Of a stretch of DNA of 24,499 nucleotides, positions 16,275 to 22,738 are shown piece by piece. Numbering within the stretch: position 1 is the stretch's first letter; each line of letters begins with the position of its first letter. Below the pieces are notes generated by a model that searched no databases, had not been told where the DNA came from, and saw only the letters and a program-made list of their open reading frames with translations. Both the position numbers and the translations under genes were made by a program. Source of the DNA: an uncultured Collinsella sp. Its GTDB lineage: Bacteria > Actinomycetota > Coriobacteriia > Coriobacteriales > Coriobacteriaceae. Location: positions 1-24,499 of the forward strand of contig UQHT01000033.1 in NCBI GenBank assembly GCA_900540875.1, given 5' to 3'.

Positions 16275-16990
16275 GCGCCGGCGCTACGCTACTCAAGCTG
16301 CAACAGATCGATTTGGAGCTCGCCCGCAACAAGAGCGAACTTGCCAATATGCCGGAGCTCAAGGAGCTCGCTTCCAAGCGCAAGACCTATGTGAAGCTCA
16401 AGTCCGAGATGACCAAGCTCTACGCCCAGCGCAAGGACCTGGACATTGAGCTCGACGATCTCAACACCACCGAGATTCAGACCAACAACGCCATCGAGGC
16501 CGCCAAGAAACGTCACGTCGACGGTTCCGACTACCGCGAGGTGCAGGACCTGGAGAACGAGCTTGCCACCCTGGCCAAGCGCCTGGACAAGATCGAGCAC
16601 ACCCGCAAGGACGTCGTTGTCGCCCATAAGGAGGCGCTCGACCGCGAGACTCGCGCGCAGGCCATCATCGCCAAGTTCGAGGAGGGCGTGAAGGCCGATA
16701 CCAAGGCCGCCCGCGCCAAGGCCGCCGACCTGCAGGCTCAGATTGACGCCGCCACCAAGGAGCGCACCGCCCTTGCCGCTACGCTGCCGACCGACGTGCT
16801 CACCGACTACGAGCGCCTGCTCAAACAGTTCCGCGGCCTGGCTGTTGAGACCATCCAGGGTAACATCCCTACGGTCTGCCACACCGCGCTGCAGGCTTCG
16901 TCCATGAGCGACCTCAGCCACGACGGTAGTGAGATTACGCACTGCCCGTACTGCCACCGCCTGCTCGTGCTCCCTAGCAAGGAAGCTTAA
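16271..16990 (+). CDS. Coiled-coil protein with C-terminal zinc ribbon
   Basis: This 239-aa protein has a long antiparallel coiled coil (about residues 8-180) and a C-terminal zinc-ribbon region. The family commonly sits next to NIF3 genes and has no settled function. In most members the ribbon has two CxxC pairs. Here the second is C225-P-Y-C228, but the first pair is reduced to a single C203 followed by H204. I chose the ATG at 16271 because AAAGGAGAG lies just upstream and the start overlaps the NIF3 stop as ATGA. Confidence 0.9.
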   Translation: MSAGATLLKLQQIDLELARNKSELANMPELKELASKRKTYVKLKSEMTKLYAQRKDLDIELDDLNTTEIQTNNAIEAAKKRHVDGSDYREVQDLENELATLAKRLDKIEHTRKDVVVAHKEALDRETRAQAIIAKFEEGVKADTKAARAKAADLQAQIDAATKERTALAATLPTDVLTDYERLLKQFRGLAVETIQGNIPTVCHTALQASSMSDLSHDGSEITHCPYCHRLLVLPSKEA

Positions 16991-16993
16991 ACG

Positions 16994-18205
16994 ATGGTGG
17001 CACCCAACAATTCAATGCAACTTGAGGGAAAAACGATCCTGCTGGGCATTACCGGCGGGATCGCCGCCTATAAGTCGTGCAATATCGTGCGTCTGCTCCA
17101 AAAGCGCGGCGCGCACGTCAAGGTCGTCATGAGCGAGCATGCCACCGAGTTCGTGGGGCCGCTTACCTTCCGCGCGCTCACCAATGAGCCGGTCGCGGTT
17201 GGGCTATTCGACGACCCATCTGACCCCATCCACCATATCTCGCTGGCGCAGGAGCCCGACGTGGTGGTCGTGGCGCCCGCGACGGCCAATATCATCGCCA
17301 AGATGGCCAACGGCATCGCCGATGACCTCATCTCCACAACGCTGCTTGCGACACCGCGGCCCGTCGTTATCGCGCCGGCCATGAACAATGGCATGTGGAA
17401 GGCGTCGGCCACGCAGGCCAATATGGCCACGCTGTGCGAGCGCGGCGTCCACGTGGTGGGACCCGGCAGTGGCTACCTTGCCTGCGGCGACGTGGACACG
17501 GGGCGCATGAGCGAACCCGAGGACATCGTCGAGGCCGTCTGCGAGGTGCTCAATCCCGTGCAACAAGACCTGGCGGGCAAGCGCATCGTCATTACCGCCG
17601 GCCCCACGCATGAGCCGATTGACCCCGTGCGCTTCATTGGCAACCGTTCTTCGGGCAAGATGGGTATCGCCCTGGCGGGGGAGGCCGCACGTCGCGGTGC
17701 CGCCGTCACGCTCGTGCTGGGACCGACATCGCTCGACGTTCCCCACGGCGTGGAGTGCGTGCGCGTGCAGACCGCCGCTGAAATGCTCAAGGCAGCGCTG
17801 AGCGCCTTCCAGACGGCCGACGCGGCCATTTGCGCCGCCGCCGTCGCCGACTACACGCCGGCGGCCCCGGCGGACCATAAGCTCAAAAAGGCCAACGAGC
17901 GCCTGGATCGAATCGAGCTCGTCGAGACCGTTGACATCTTGGCCGAACTTTCACGCCAAAAGGGCGATCGCCTCGTAATCGGCTTTGCAGCCGAGACTGA
18001 TAACGTCGTCGAGTACGCCGAGCGCAAATTGACCCGCAAAGGCTGCGATGCCATTATCGCCAACGATGTCTCACGCGCCGATTCGGGCTTTGGAACCGAC
18101 ACCAACAAGGCTTGGATCGTGAGCATAGCGGGTACGCAAGAACTACCCGTACTAACAAAACCCCAGCTCGCAGATACAATTTTGGACTTGCTTCAAAATT
18201 TGTAA
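16994..18205 (+). CDS. coaBC: Bifunctional PPC decarboxylase / PPC synthetase (CoaBC, Dfp)
   Basis: CoaBC carries two successive steps of coenzyme A synthesis. CoaB joins phosphopantothenate and cysteine, and CoaC decarboxylates the product. The N-terminal flavoprotein half has LLGITGGIAAYKS, HHISLA with the active His, APAMNNGMW and GYLACGD with the catalytic Cys. The C-terminal half starts near residue 195 with ITAGPTHEPIDPVR, followed by NRSSGKMG and ADYTPAAPADHKLKK. At 403 aa it is full length. AAGGAAG precedes the ATG, three bases after the previous gene. It appears to be the last gene of the long operon. Confidence 0.96.
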   Translation: MVAPNNSMQLEGKTILLGITGGIAAYKSCNIVRLLQKRGAHVKVVMSEHATEFVGPLTFRALTNEPVAVGLFDDPSDPIHHISLAQEPDVVVVAPATANIIAKMANGIADDLISTTLLATPRPVVIAPAMNNGMWKASATQANMATLCERGVHVVGPGSGYLACGDVDTGRMSEPEDIVEAVCEVLNPVQQDLAGKRIVITAGPTHEPIDPVRFIGNRSSGKMGIALAGEAARRGAAVTLVLGPTSLDVPHGVECVRVQTAAEMLKAALSAFQTADAAICAAAVADYTPAAPADHKLKKANERLDRIELVETVDILAELSRQKGDRLVIGFAAETDNVVEYAERKLTRKGCDAIIANDVSRADSGFGTDTNKAWIVSIAGTQELPVLTKPQLADTILDLLQNL

Positions 18206-18213
18206 AAAAGTTC

Positions 18214-18243
18214 TTGCACAAGGACAAAGTTTCGGGTTAATAT
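18214..18243 (+). promoter_or_regulatory. Promoter of tRNA-Pro
   Basis: TTGCAC (18214-18219) and TAATAT (18238-18243) are spaced by 18 bp, just after the coaBC stop. A second -10-like TATACT overlaps at 18241-18246 but would need a 21-bp spacer. Confidence 0.7.
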
Positions 18244-18285
18244 ACTCCCTGTTGCGAGCGAGAGCAGAGCAACAAACAAAAGCTT

Positions 18286-18362
<77 letters not shown>

Positions 18363-18372
18363 GAAGTTTGCA

Positions 18373-18401
18373 GGTCAGGCACCTAGTGCCTGACCTTTTT
18401 T
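18373..18401 (+). terminator. Strong rho-independent terminator after tRNA-Pro
   Basis: GGTCAGGCAC-CTA-GTGCCTGACC forms a perfect 10-bp stem followed by six T. It ends the tRNA-Pro transcript and probably any read-through from coaBC. Confidence 0.95.
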
Positions 18402-18547
18402 GTTTAAGCAATTACTTAATTTTGATTAAGCAACAAGGTGCCAAAAATCTACCTACGCGATAACCTCTTTTTGCGGCTACTTGCGCGTTTTGCACGCGCT
18501 TGAGCCGATTTATTAACGCGATATGAATCTACATACGCGTAGCTGGT

Positions 18548-18570
18548 ATACAGCCGAGCACAGGCTGTAT
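18548..18570. repeat. Hairpin 1 of a three-hairpin array
   Basis: ATACAGCC-GAGCACA-GGCTGTAT is a perfect 8-bp stem with a 7-nt loop. No T run follows. Its right arm shares GCTGTATTTAT with the end of hairpin 2. Confidence 0.6.
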
Positions 18571-18591
18571 TTATCGCGGCGATTTACACAG

Positions 18592-18627
18592 ATATAGCGA
18601 CTGTAACGAACAAGCGTGTCGCTGTAT
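18592..18627. repeat. Hairpin 2 of a three-hairpin array
   Basis: ATATAGCGAC and GTCGCTGTAT pair over 10 bp with one T-G wobble around a 16-nt loop. It lies 21 bp after hairpin 1. Confidence 0.6.
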
Positions 18628-18637
18628 TTATTCCAGT

Positions 18638-18666
18638 AGCTCACTTGACCGGTGGACAAGTGAGCT
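18638..18666. repeat. Hairpin 3 of a three-hairpin array
   Basis: AGCTCACTTG and CAAGTGAGCT form a perfect 10-bp inverted repeat around a 9-nt centre. No T run follows, so it is unlikely to be a terminator. It lies about 220 bp downstream of the end of the DUF6273 gene, on that gene's strand. Confidence 0.65.
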
Positions 18667-18823
18667 GTTGCAGCGAAACGCCAAACAGGATGGGCTCCAT
18701 ACGAGGACGCCGCAGAGGTAATGGCGGGGGAGTGCGGCAGGCGCTCTGAGAGCCGCTGTATGACCCCATTTCCCCTCAACCCGACTACCTGTGCCACGAA
18801 CATCAGACCGTTCGAGTAACCGC

Positions 18824-18859
18824 CAAAAGAAAAGCCCGGGAGAAGTTGCGCAGGCTTTT
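18824..18859 (-). terminator. Terminator of the pilin-DUF6273 gene
   Basis: On the minus strand AAAAGCC and GGCTTTT pair around a 16-nt loop, followed by CTTTT. It begins 23 nt after the gene's stop codon. The loop is long and the T run is broken by one C, so strength is uncertain. Confidence 0.55.
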
Positions 18860-18885
18860 CGCTAGACAAGCTAGAAGACAGGCTA

Positions 18886-19008
18886 GAAGCACCAAGCGGG
18901 GCAGACGCAAAGCGAAGCGCTCGCGTCGTCGCCACGCGACGACCTGCCAGTGCCGGTGACGTCGAGGAAGCACGCAGAAAGTTTCGGTAACACCGAACGC
19001 TCCCACCA
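18886..19008 (-). other. Variable-region-like C-terminus of the DUF6273 domain
   Basis: The last 41 codons run from WWERS to CPAWCF. The framework F-L-x-V-x-G-x-G and A-S-x-S is kept, while the positions between carry mixed residues (L, K, L, A, C, D, T, R, S, D). In related DUF6273 proteins I recall these positions as Asn/Tyr/Ser/Asp-rich, as expected for AAC-type codons changed by adenine mutagenesis in diversity-generating retroelements. No template repeat or reverse transcriptase is in this window, so this is a resemblance only. Confidence 0.45.
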
Positions 19009-19862
19009 TAAGCTGCTAATGGCAATGGCAGAGTTGGGATTATCGTTATTCGTCACCTTGCCCTTGAAGGCCTCGTACTGGCTACCCTCGGAGGAACTCC
19101 AGGGGTAGTCGGAGGCCCAAAGGGAAGTGAAGTCGGAGGTCCAATGGGAGGTGCAGGGCGCGATCTCGGAGTAGCTGAGAAGGAACAGCCTGTCCGAGGT
19201 CGCGGTTACGGCGGCGTTCTTATCGATTCCGCCGACGTTGTTCGTGAGCTTCTTGGCGCTCTTCACCTTGGACTGGAAATCGGACGGCATGAGGTTCCAG
19301 ATCTCCCCGGAGTTCATCTTCGCACGGAGCTCCGACTTCTCCCAGCCGCCGTCGTTGGTGTCAGTCGCGTTTATATGGGACGAAATACCCGTCGAGGTGG
19401 TTAGGAACGTCAGTCCCGCCTTGCCGGATCCGTCGGCCAAGTTGTCGTGGTTGATGCCGATGATTCGATATTCCATCGTGATTCGGTTCGTGAGCAAGAC
19501 GGAGAACTTCGTCCCCGCATCCATGGCGGCCTTCGCCTTGGCGTAGGCGGGAGACGCCTCACCCTTGGCTGCGATGTCCTCGGCCACGGCCTTCTGCTCA
19601 TCGAGCGTCCAGTCCTTCGCGTCCTTGGCGACAGCCGCCTGTACGGTCGCGGAATCGGACCCAGTGGAGCCGCCGCCGGACGCGCCGCCCTCGGTGCCGC
19701 CAGTCGTCCCGCTGTTCACCGTGTTGCCGACCAGGTTGAACTGGTTTCAGATGGCGCCTGCCACGCCGGGTCCCGCGAACACGATAACCAGGCCGATGAT
19801 GGCGATAATCAGGACGTACTCGATGATTGACTGCCCTCGGAGGCGGGTATTCCTAGGAGATA

Positions 19863-19872
19863 CCCCCCCCCC
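19863..19872 (-). repeat. G10 homopolymer tract near the pilin start (possible phase-variation tract)
   Basis: Ten consecutive G on the coding strand follow codon 7 of the pilin frame. Upstream, GAAGGGGG is followed by ATGC-ATGC, giving two start codons four bases apart (19897 and 19893). With ten G the ATG at 19893 is in frame with the pilin. With nine G the ATG at 19897 would be. This is the expected layout for slipped-strand switching. Confidence 0.7.
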
Positions 19873-19970
19873 GAAGGTTAATTGCCGCTGCATGCATATG
19901 CGACCCCCTTCGCTCAGGGCTTGTAGATACATTGCCGAGCGTAGGACTATTCCAAAAAGTTGTGCTGGTC

Positions 19971-19985
19971 TTGCCGCAGCGGCAA
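19971..19985. repeat. Small palindrome in divergent intergenic region
   Basis: TTGCCGC-A-GCGGCAA is perfect with a one-base centre. It lies 78 bp upstream of the pilin start and may be a regulator site. No protein can be named. Confidence 0.4.
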
Positions 19986-20034
19986 AGAATAATTAGCTCA
20001 ACGTCTGCGCAGCTCAACCGACCGCTCACACAAT

Positions 20035-20058
20035 CGAATTTGTTGCTCAACAAATTCG
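20035..20058. promoter_or_regulatory. Perfect 24-bp palindrome, probable operator
   Basis: CGAATTTGTTG-CT-CAACAAATTCG has two perfect 11-bp arms. It sits between the divergent pilin gene (start 19893) and the membrane-protein gene (start 20145). No T run follows on either strand, so an operator is likelier than a terminator. A -10-like TAGAAT at 20072-20077 lies 14 bp to its right, so the palindrome's right arm would cover the -35 of a promoter for the plus-strand pair. Confidence 0.6.
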
Positions 20059-20071
20059 CAGGTGAGGACAG

Positions 20072-20077
20072 TAGAAT
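20072..20077 (+). promoter_or_regulatory. Possible -10 element of the plus-strand DUF6273 pair
   Basis: TAGAAT matches the -10 consensus at five of six positions and lies 67 bp before the start at 20145. The bases 17 bp upstream (AACAAA) are a poor -35 and fall in the 24-bp palindrome, which would fit an activator-dependent or repressed promoter. Confidence 0.35.
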
Positions 20078-20144
20078 TGGTGATGTCGGAAGTAACGGAG
20101 GACCGCCGGTGTCGAAGCGGGTGGTCGAGAAGGAGGGACCAAAA

Positions 20145-20393
20145 ATGAGAAGCCTGGAGCTGATAATCTTCTTCCTGCCTTTCCTGGCGATCGCCGCCAA
20201 CATCTGCGGCGTGGCGGAGCTCGTTAAGATTGCCAGGGCCAAGGGGCATTACACCAATGGCGCGGGAATCCTCTGGTTCATCGGCCTTTTCGGCACGGCG
20301 CTCATGGTCGGCCTGATCGTCTGCGCTCTGCCCGACCGAGCGGCACCGGCGCCCAGCGCACAAAGGGACGAAGACGCCCTGCCCGAGGTGTAG
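20145..20393 (+). CDS. Small membrane protein preceding the DUF6273 gene
   Basis: This 82-aa protein has two hydrophobic helices (about residues 5-27 and 42-64) joined by a short basic loop (KIARAKGHYTNG). It ends in a charged, Ala/Pro-rich cytoplasmic tail. I do not recognise a family. I chose the ATG at 20145 because AGGAGGGA lies six bases upstream; the earlier in-frame start at 19932 lacks one and crosses the palindrome. The next gene begins two bases after its stop, so the two form an operon. Confidence 0.78.
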   Translation: MRSLELIIFFLPFLAIAANICGVAELVKIARAKGHYTNGAGILWFIGLFGTALMVGLIVCALPDRAAPAPSAQRDEDALPEV

Positions 20394-20395
20394 TA

Positions 20396-21829
20396 ATGTC
20401 GAAATACAAGATTGTTTACCGCGACGCCAACCCCTCCTGGCAGGAGCTTTGCCCTGTCAGGATGTTAGCCATCCAAGTCTCCAGAGACACCGAGACGGGA
20501 GCCTGCTTCCTCCAAACAAAGATCGTCAACGTATCGACGAAACCCATCAGCCGCATAGAGTTCACTGTCGGGCTCGAGGGCGAGGGAGGGGAGACGGAGA
20601 CCGTCGACTTCTCGCTCCTAGATGCCGACCTGCCCGCCGGCGAGGTGCTCAGGCCCAAGGCGGTGAGAATCAAGCTGTCTGTTATCACCGGCTCGCGTGC
20701 CGTTGTGACCCGAGCGGACGGCGAGACCTCCTTCGGCGACCCGATCGACATCGATAGCCCCGCGCCACTCGCACTCAACGGGGTCGAGGAGTCGGAACGC
20801 GATGTCCTGCTCTCCGAGATGGGGGCCGATACCTTCAAATGCACGGGCGTCCATTCCGAACACGACGGGTGGTGGCAGTGCGGCTGCGGTGCGGTGAACC
20901 TCAAGCGCGGTACCTGCTGGAACTGCGGCGCCGTGCGCGAGAAAATGGCGGATCTGGAAGATGCCGCGTTCCTGGATGAATCCAGAAGGGACAGGGTCTA
21001 CAAGACGAGCGTCGCGATACTCGAGAAGGGCAACAGGAAGGAAGCTGAGGCCGCCAAGGAAAGCCTCGAGAAGCTGGCCGAGCAGGGATACGGGGATTCG
21101 GGCGAGAAGGCAAGGGAGGCCGGCGCGAAGATTGCGAACCTCTCGAAAAGGAGGAAGAAGATAGCCGTCGCGGCTGTCGCGGGCATCGTCCTGCTTGCCG
21201 TCATGGTCGCCATCTCGCCCCTGCCGTCCATGCTCGAAGCGCGGGCGGACATGAAGGCGGAGCAGGAGGTAATCGACAGCAAGTCGATTGGGCAGACCGT
21301 CGAGTTCGGGACCTATTCGGGTGGGCTGGCGGCCTACAAGGGCGCCGCAATCGCCGGCAGACCGATCAGATGGATCGTAGTCGACAAGGAGGACGGACGG
21401 GCCCTTCTCGTAACCCAGCAGTGCATCGACGAGATGGCGTTCGATACGCAAGGCGACGCAACCGATTTCAAGTCCAGCTCGCTATACGACTATCTGAACG
21501 GCAGCTTCAGGGATTTCGCCTTCAGCGATGTCGAGCGGGGCCTCATCGACGGAGACGTCACGATTCTCAACTCCTTTCTCCTTTGCGAACCCGCGCTATC
21601 GGACGATTTCCGGTACGCAAAGTCAGTGAAGGACGATAAAGTTAAGGACTGGTGGACCTCTACCGTCGAGAAGTACAGCGGCAGCTCAGACTATAGTGAT
21701 TTCTACCATGTCGGGCAGCCCCTAGCCAATTACGTGTGCAAGATGGGCGATATCAAATTTGGCGATGACGGGAGCGAGCAGGATGACTTGCTCGGAGTCC
21801 GTCCCGCCATCTGGGTCAAATTGAATTAG
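20396..21829 (+). CDS. Zinc-ribbon, single-TM protein with C-terminal DUF6273 domain
   Basis: This 477-aa protein has an N-terminal beta-rich region (about residues 1-130). A zinc-ribbon-like segment follows (about 158-178), with CGCG and CWNCG. Next come a charged helical stretch (about 185-250), one transmembrane helix (about 255-276) and a DUF6273 domain (about 298-477) ending in GVRPAIWVKLN. The N-terminal half should be cytoplasmic and the DUF6273 domain outside, inferred from the basic KRRKK just before the helix. DUF6273 has no established function. The gene is intact, unlike its divergent DUF6273 neighbour. GAGGTG before the ATG is a modest ribosome binding site; coupling to the preceding gene is likely. 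Confidence 0.85.
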   Translation: MSKYKIVYRDANPSWQELCPVRMLAIQVSRDTETGACFLQTKIVNVSTKPISRIEFTVGLEGEGGETETVDFSLLDADLPAGEVLRPKAVRIKLSVITGSRAVVTRADGETSFGDPIDIDSPAPLALNGVEESERDVLLSEMGADTFKCTGVHSEHDGWWQCGCGAVNLKRGTCWNCGAVREKMADLEDAAFLDESRRDRVYKTSVAILEKGNRKEAEAAKESLEKLAEQGYGDSGEKAREAGAKIANLSKRRKKIAVAAVAGIVLLAVMVAISPLPSMLEARADMKAEQEVIDSKSIGQTVEFGTYSGGLAAYKGAAIAGRPIRWIVVDKEDGRALLVTQQCIDEMAFDTQGDATDFKSSSLYDYLNGSFRDFAFSDVERGLIDGDVTILNSFLLCEPALSDDFRYAKSVKDDKVKDWWTSTVEKYSGSSDYSDFYHVGQPLANYVCKMGDIKFGDDGSEQDDLLGVRPAIWVKLN

Positions 21830-21857
21830 CAGTCGGTTTTCCCATCGGTTGAATTGC

Positions 21858-21891
21858 GAAGGTGGCTCCCGATGGTTCGGGAGCCACCTTC
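21858..21891 (+). terminator. Long hairpin after the DUF6273 operon
   Basis: GAAGGTGGCTCCCGA-TGGT-TCGGGAGCCACCTTC is a perfect 15-bp stem with a 4-nt loop, 28 bp after the stop. No T run follows on either strand, so it is an atypical terminator or a 3'-end stabiliser. It lies 20 bp beyond the minus-strand BspA-like fragment's stop and may serve both sides. Confidence 0.5.
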
Positions 21892-21911
21892 ATGCGTTCA
21901 CTTGAACTTGT

Positions 21912-22130
21912 CTATTGCCATGCCTTGGGAAGGATTACGCCGGGGACGTTCTTGTTGAAGTCGCTATGCAGTGTATTCGGGCTGATGTTCCAGTCGGAAC
22001 AATCCAGATGGAGACTCCGGCACTGCTCGGACATTCCCGTTAAGTCATATACAGCACTTAAATCGCACTTGGCACCGAGACCAGTTACGTCCACATCCGC
22101 GTCCGGAACGAATCGAAGCGGTATCCCGTT
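21912..22130 (-). pseudogene. C-terminal fragment of a BspA-like (DUF285-type) surface protein
   Basis: The minus-strand frame is open from after a TGA at 22131-22133 to the TAG at 21912, about 72 codons. It has no ATG with a ribosome binding site; only an internal GTG at 22094 could start it. The segment YDLTGMSEQCRSLHLDCSDW resembles the repeats of BspA-like surface proteins, which alternate short Leu/Ser/Asp-Trp units. The end PGVILPKAWQ is like C-termini I recall from such proteins in Coriobacteriia. I infer a remnant whose 5' part has been lost. The similarity is by eye only. Confidence 0.45.
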
Positions 22131-22169
22131 TCAAAACGTATGCGTTTCACCATGAGAGAGGGATCTGTC

Positions 22170-22709
22170 ATGAGCTGGAAACCGAGAAAATGCGTTATCG
22201 CCTTACTGACTCTGGCGACTCTGACGTGTTTCGCCGCCTTAATCGCCGTCAATATCAAACCGCAACACGATGCTTATCCCTCATCTTTGTCCATTAAAAT
22301 GGGCCAAAATTTCAGCCTCGGCCGAAACGTGAATTATTTTAACAAGCTAAAACCTAATGAGGAAAATATCTTGATGTTCTGGGCATCGTGGTGTCAGCAC
22401 TGCGAATCTCTCATAGAAGATATGCAACAACTTGATATTTTCGCAGCCTTAAGGAAGAACCTTTTCACTGTTTCCGAGGACAGCACAATTGAAGAAGCCT
22501 CGGTCCATGAAGGAGACTTTCCCATATACATAGATTAAGATAAGACCGTGTATGACCAATATGAACTTGAGCATATTCCGTCCGTATTCATACTGGATGA
22601 TCAAGGAAACATCATCGGCTTATCCGAAGGAGAGGAAGAACCTCTTGCCTTATTAAAGAAATACGCCAAATACAACGGATATAAAGCGGAAGGAGGCGAC
22701 ATCAAGTAA
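22170..22709 (+). pseudogene. Membrane-anchored thioredoxin-like (TlpA/ResA-type) protein with in-frame TAA
   Basis: From the ATG at 22170, preceded by GAGAGAGGGA, the frame encodes an N-terminal anchor (about residues 9-27). The thioredoxin-like active site FWASWC75QHC78 follows. A TAA at 22536-22538 (codon 123) stops it. The same frame then continues for another 56 codons, with the expected cis-Pro region HIPSVFILDDQGNIIG, to a TAA at 22707. One base change (GAA to TAA, for example) would explain the break. An intact protein would be an extracytoplasmic thiol-disulfide oxidoreductase. Base composition is lower in GC than the housekeeping block. It heads a three-gene cassette and may have assisted disulfides in the next gene's product. 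Confidence 0.8.
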
Positions 22710-22738
22710 CTATCAAAGGCCAGATTAAGGAGCCAGCC

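Larger units (their letters stand above)
18402..18823. other. Intergenic region rich in short repeats and hairpins, no gene
   Basis: No convincing gene is seen on either strand. A 170-codon minus-strand frame starting at 19025 runs through it, but it overlaps the end of the DUF6273 gene in another frame and has no recognisable domain. The region holds a 15-bp imperfect direct repeat (AATCTACCTACGCG near 18448 and AATCTACATACGCG near 18527), a GCGCG/CGCGC hairpin at 18483-18499, and the three hairpins listed separately. GCTGTATTTAT occurs twice (about 18564 and 18622). Confidence 0.6.
18883..19893 (-). pseudogene. Flp-type prepilin fused to a DUF6273 domain, with in-frame TGA
   Basis: Read as one frame from the ATG at 19893, this gene has a 20-residue leader, a class III prepilin site RG/QSIIEYVLIIAIIG (Gly at -1, Glu at +5, Tyr at +6) and one hydrophobic helix. 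A Gly/Ser/Thr-rich linker (about residues 58-80) and a DUF6273 domain (about 120-336) follow. The C-terminus contains WWERS and ends CPAWCF. The likely role is a surface pilin or pilus-tip adhesin. A TGA at 19747-19749 (codon 49, in AGAI-stop-NQFNLVGNTV) interrupts the frame. The downstream frame could only start at a GTG (19719) without signal or good ribosome binding site. A G10 tract follows the start codon. It is inactive as written, unless the TGA is an error or read through. Confidence 0.75.

Noticed and set aside
18402..18670. CRISPR array or iteron origin in the repeat-rich spacer
   Set aside because: The repeats are few, unequal and of differing sequence, with no regular spacing and no cas or replication genes nearby.
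18513..19025. Minus-strand frame of 170 codons downstream of the DUF6273 gene, considered as an accessory or reverse-transcriptase-like gene
   Set aside because: Its first third overlaps the DUF6273 coding region in another frame, and the rest shows no reverse transcriptase motif (no YxDD) or other known domain.
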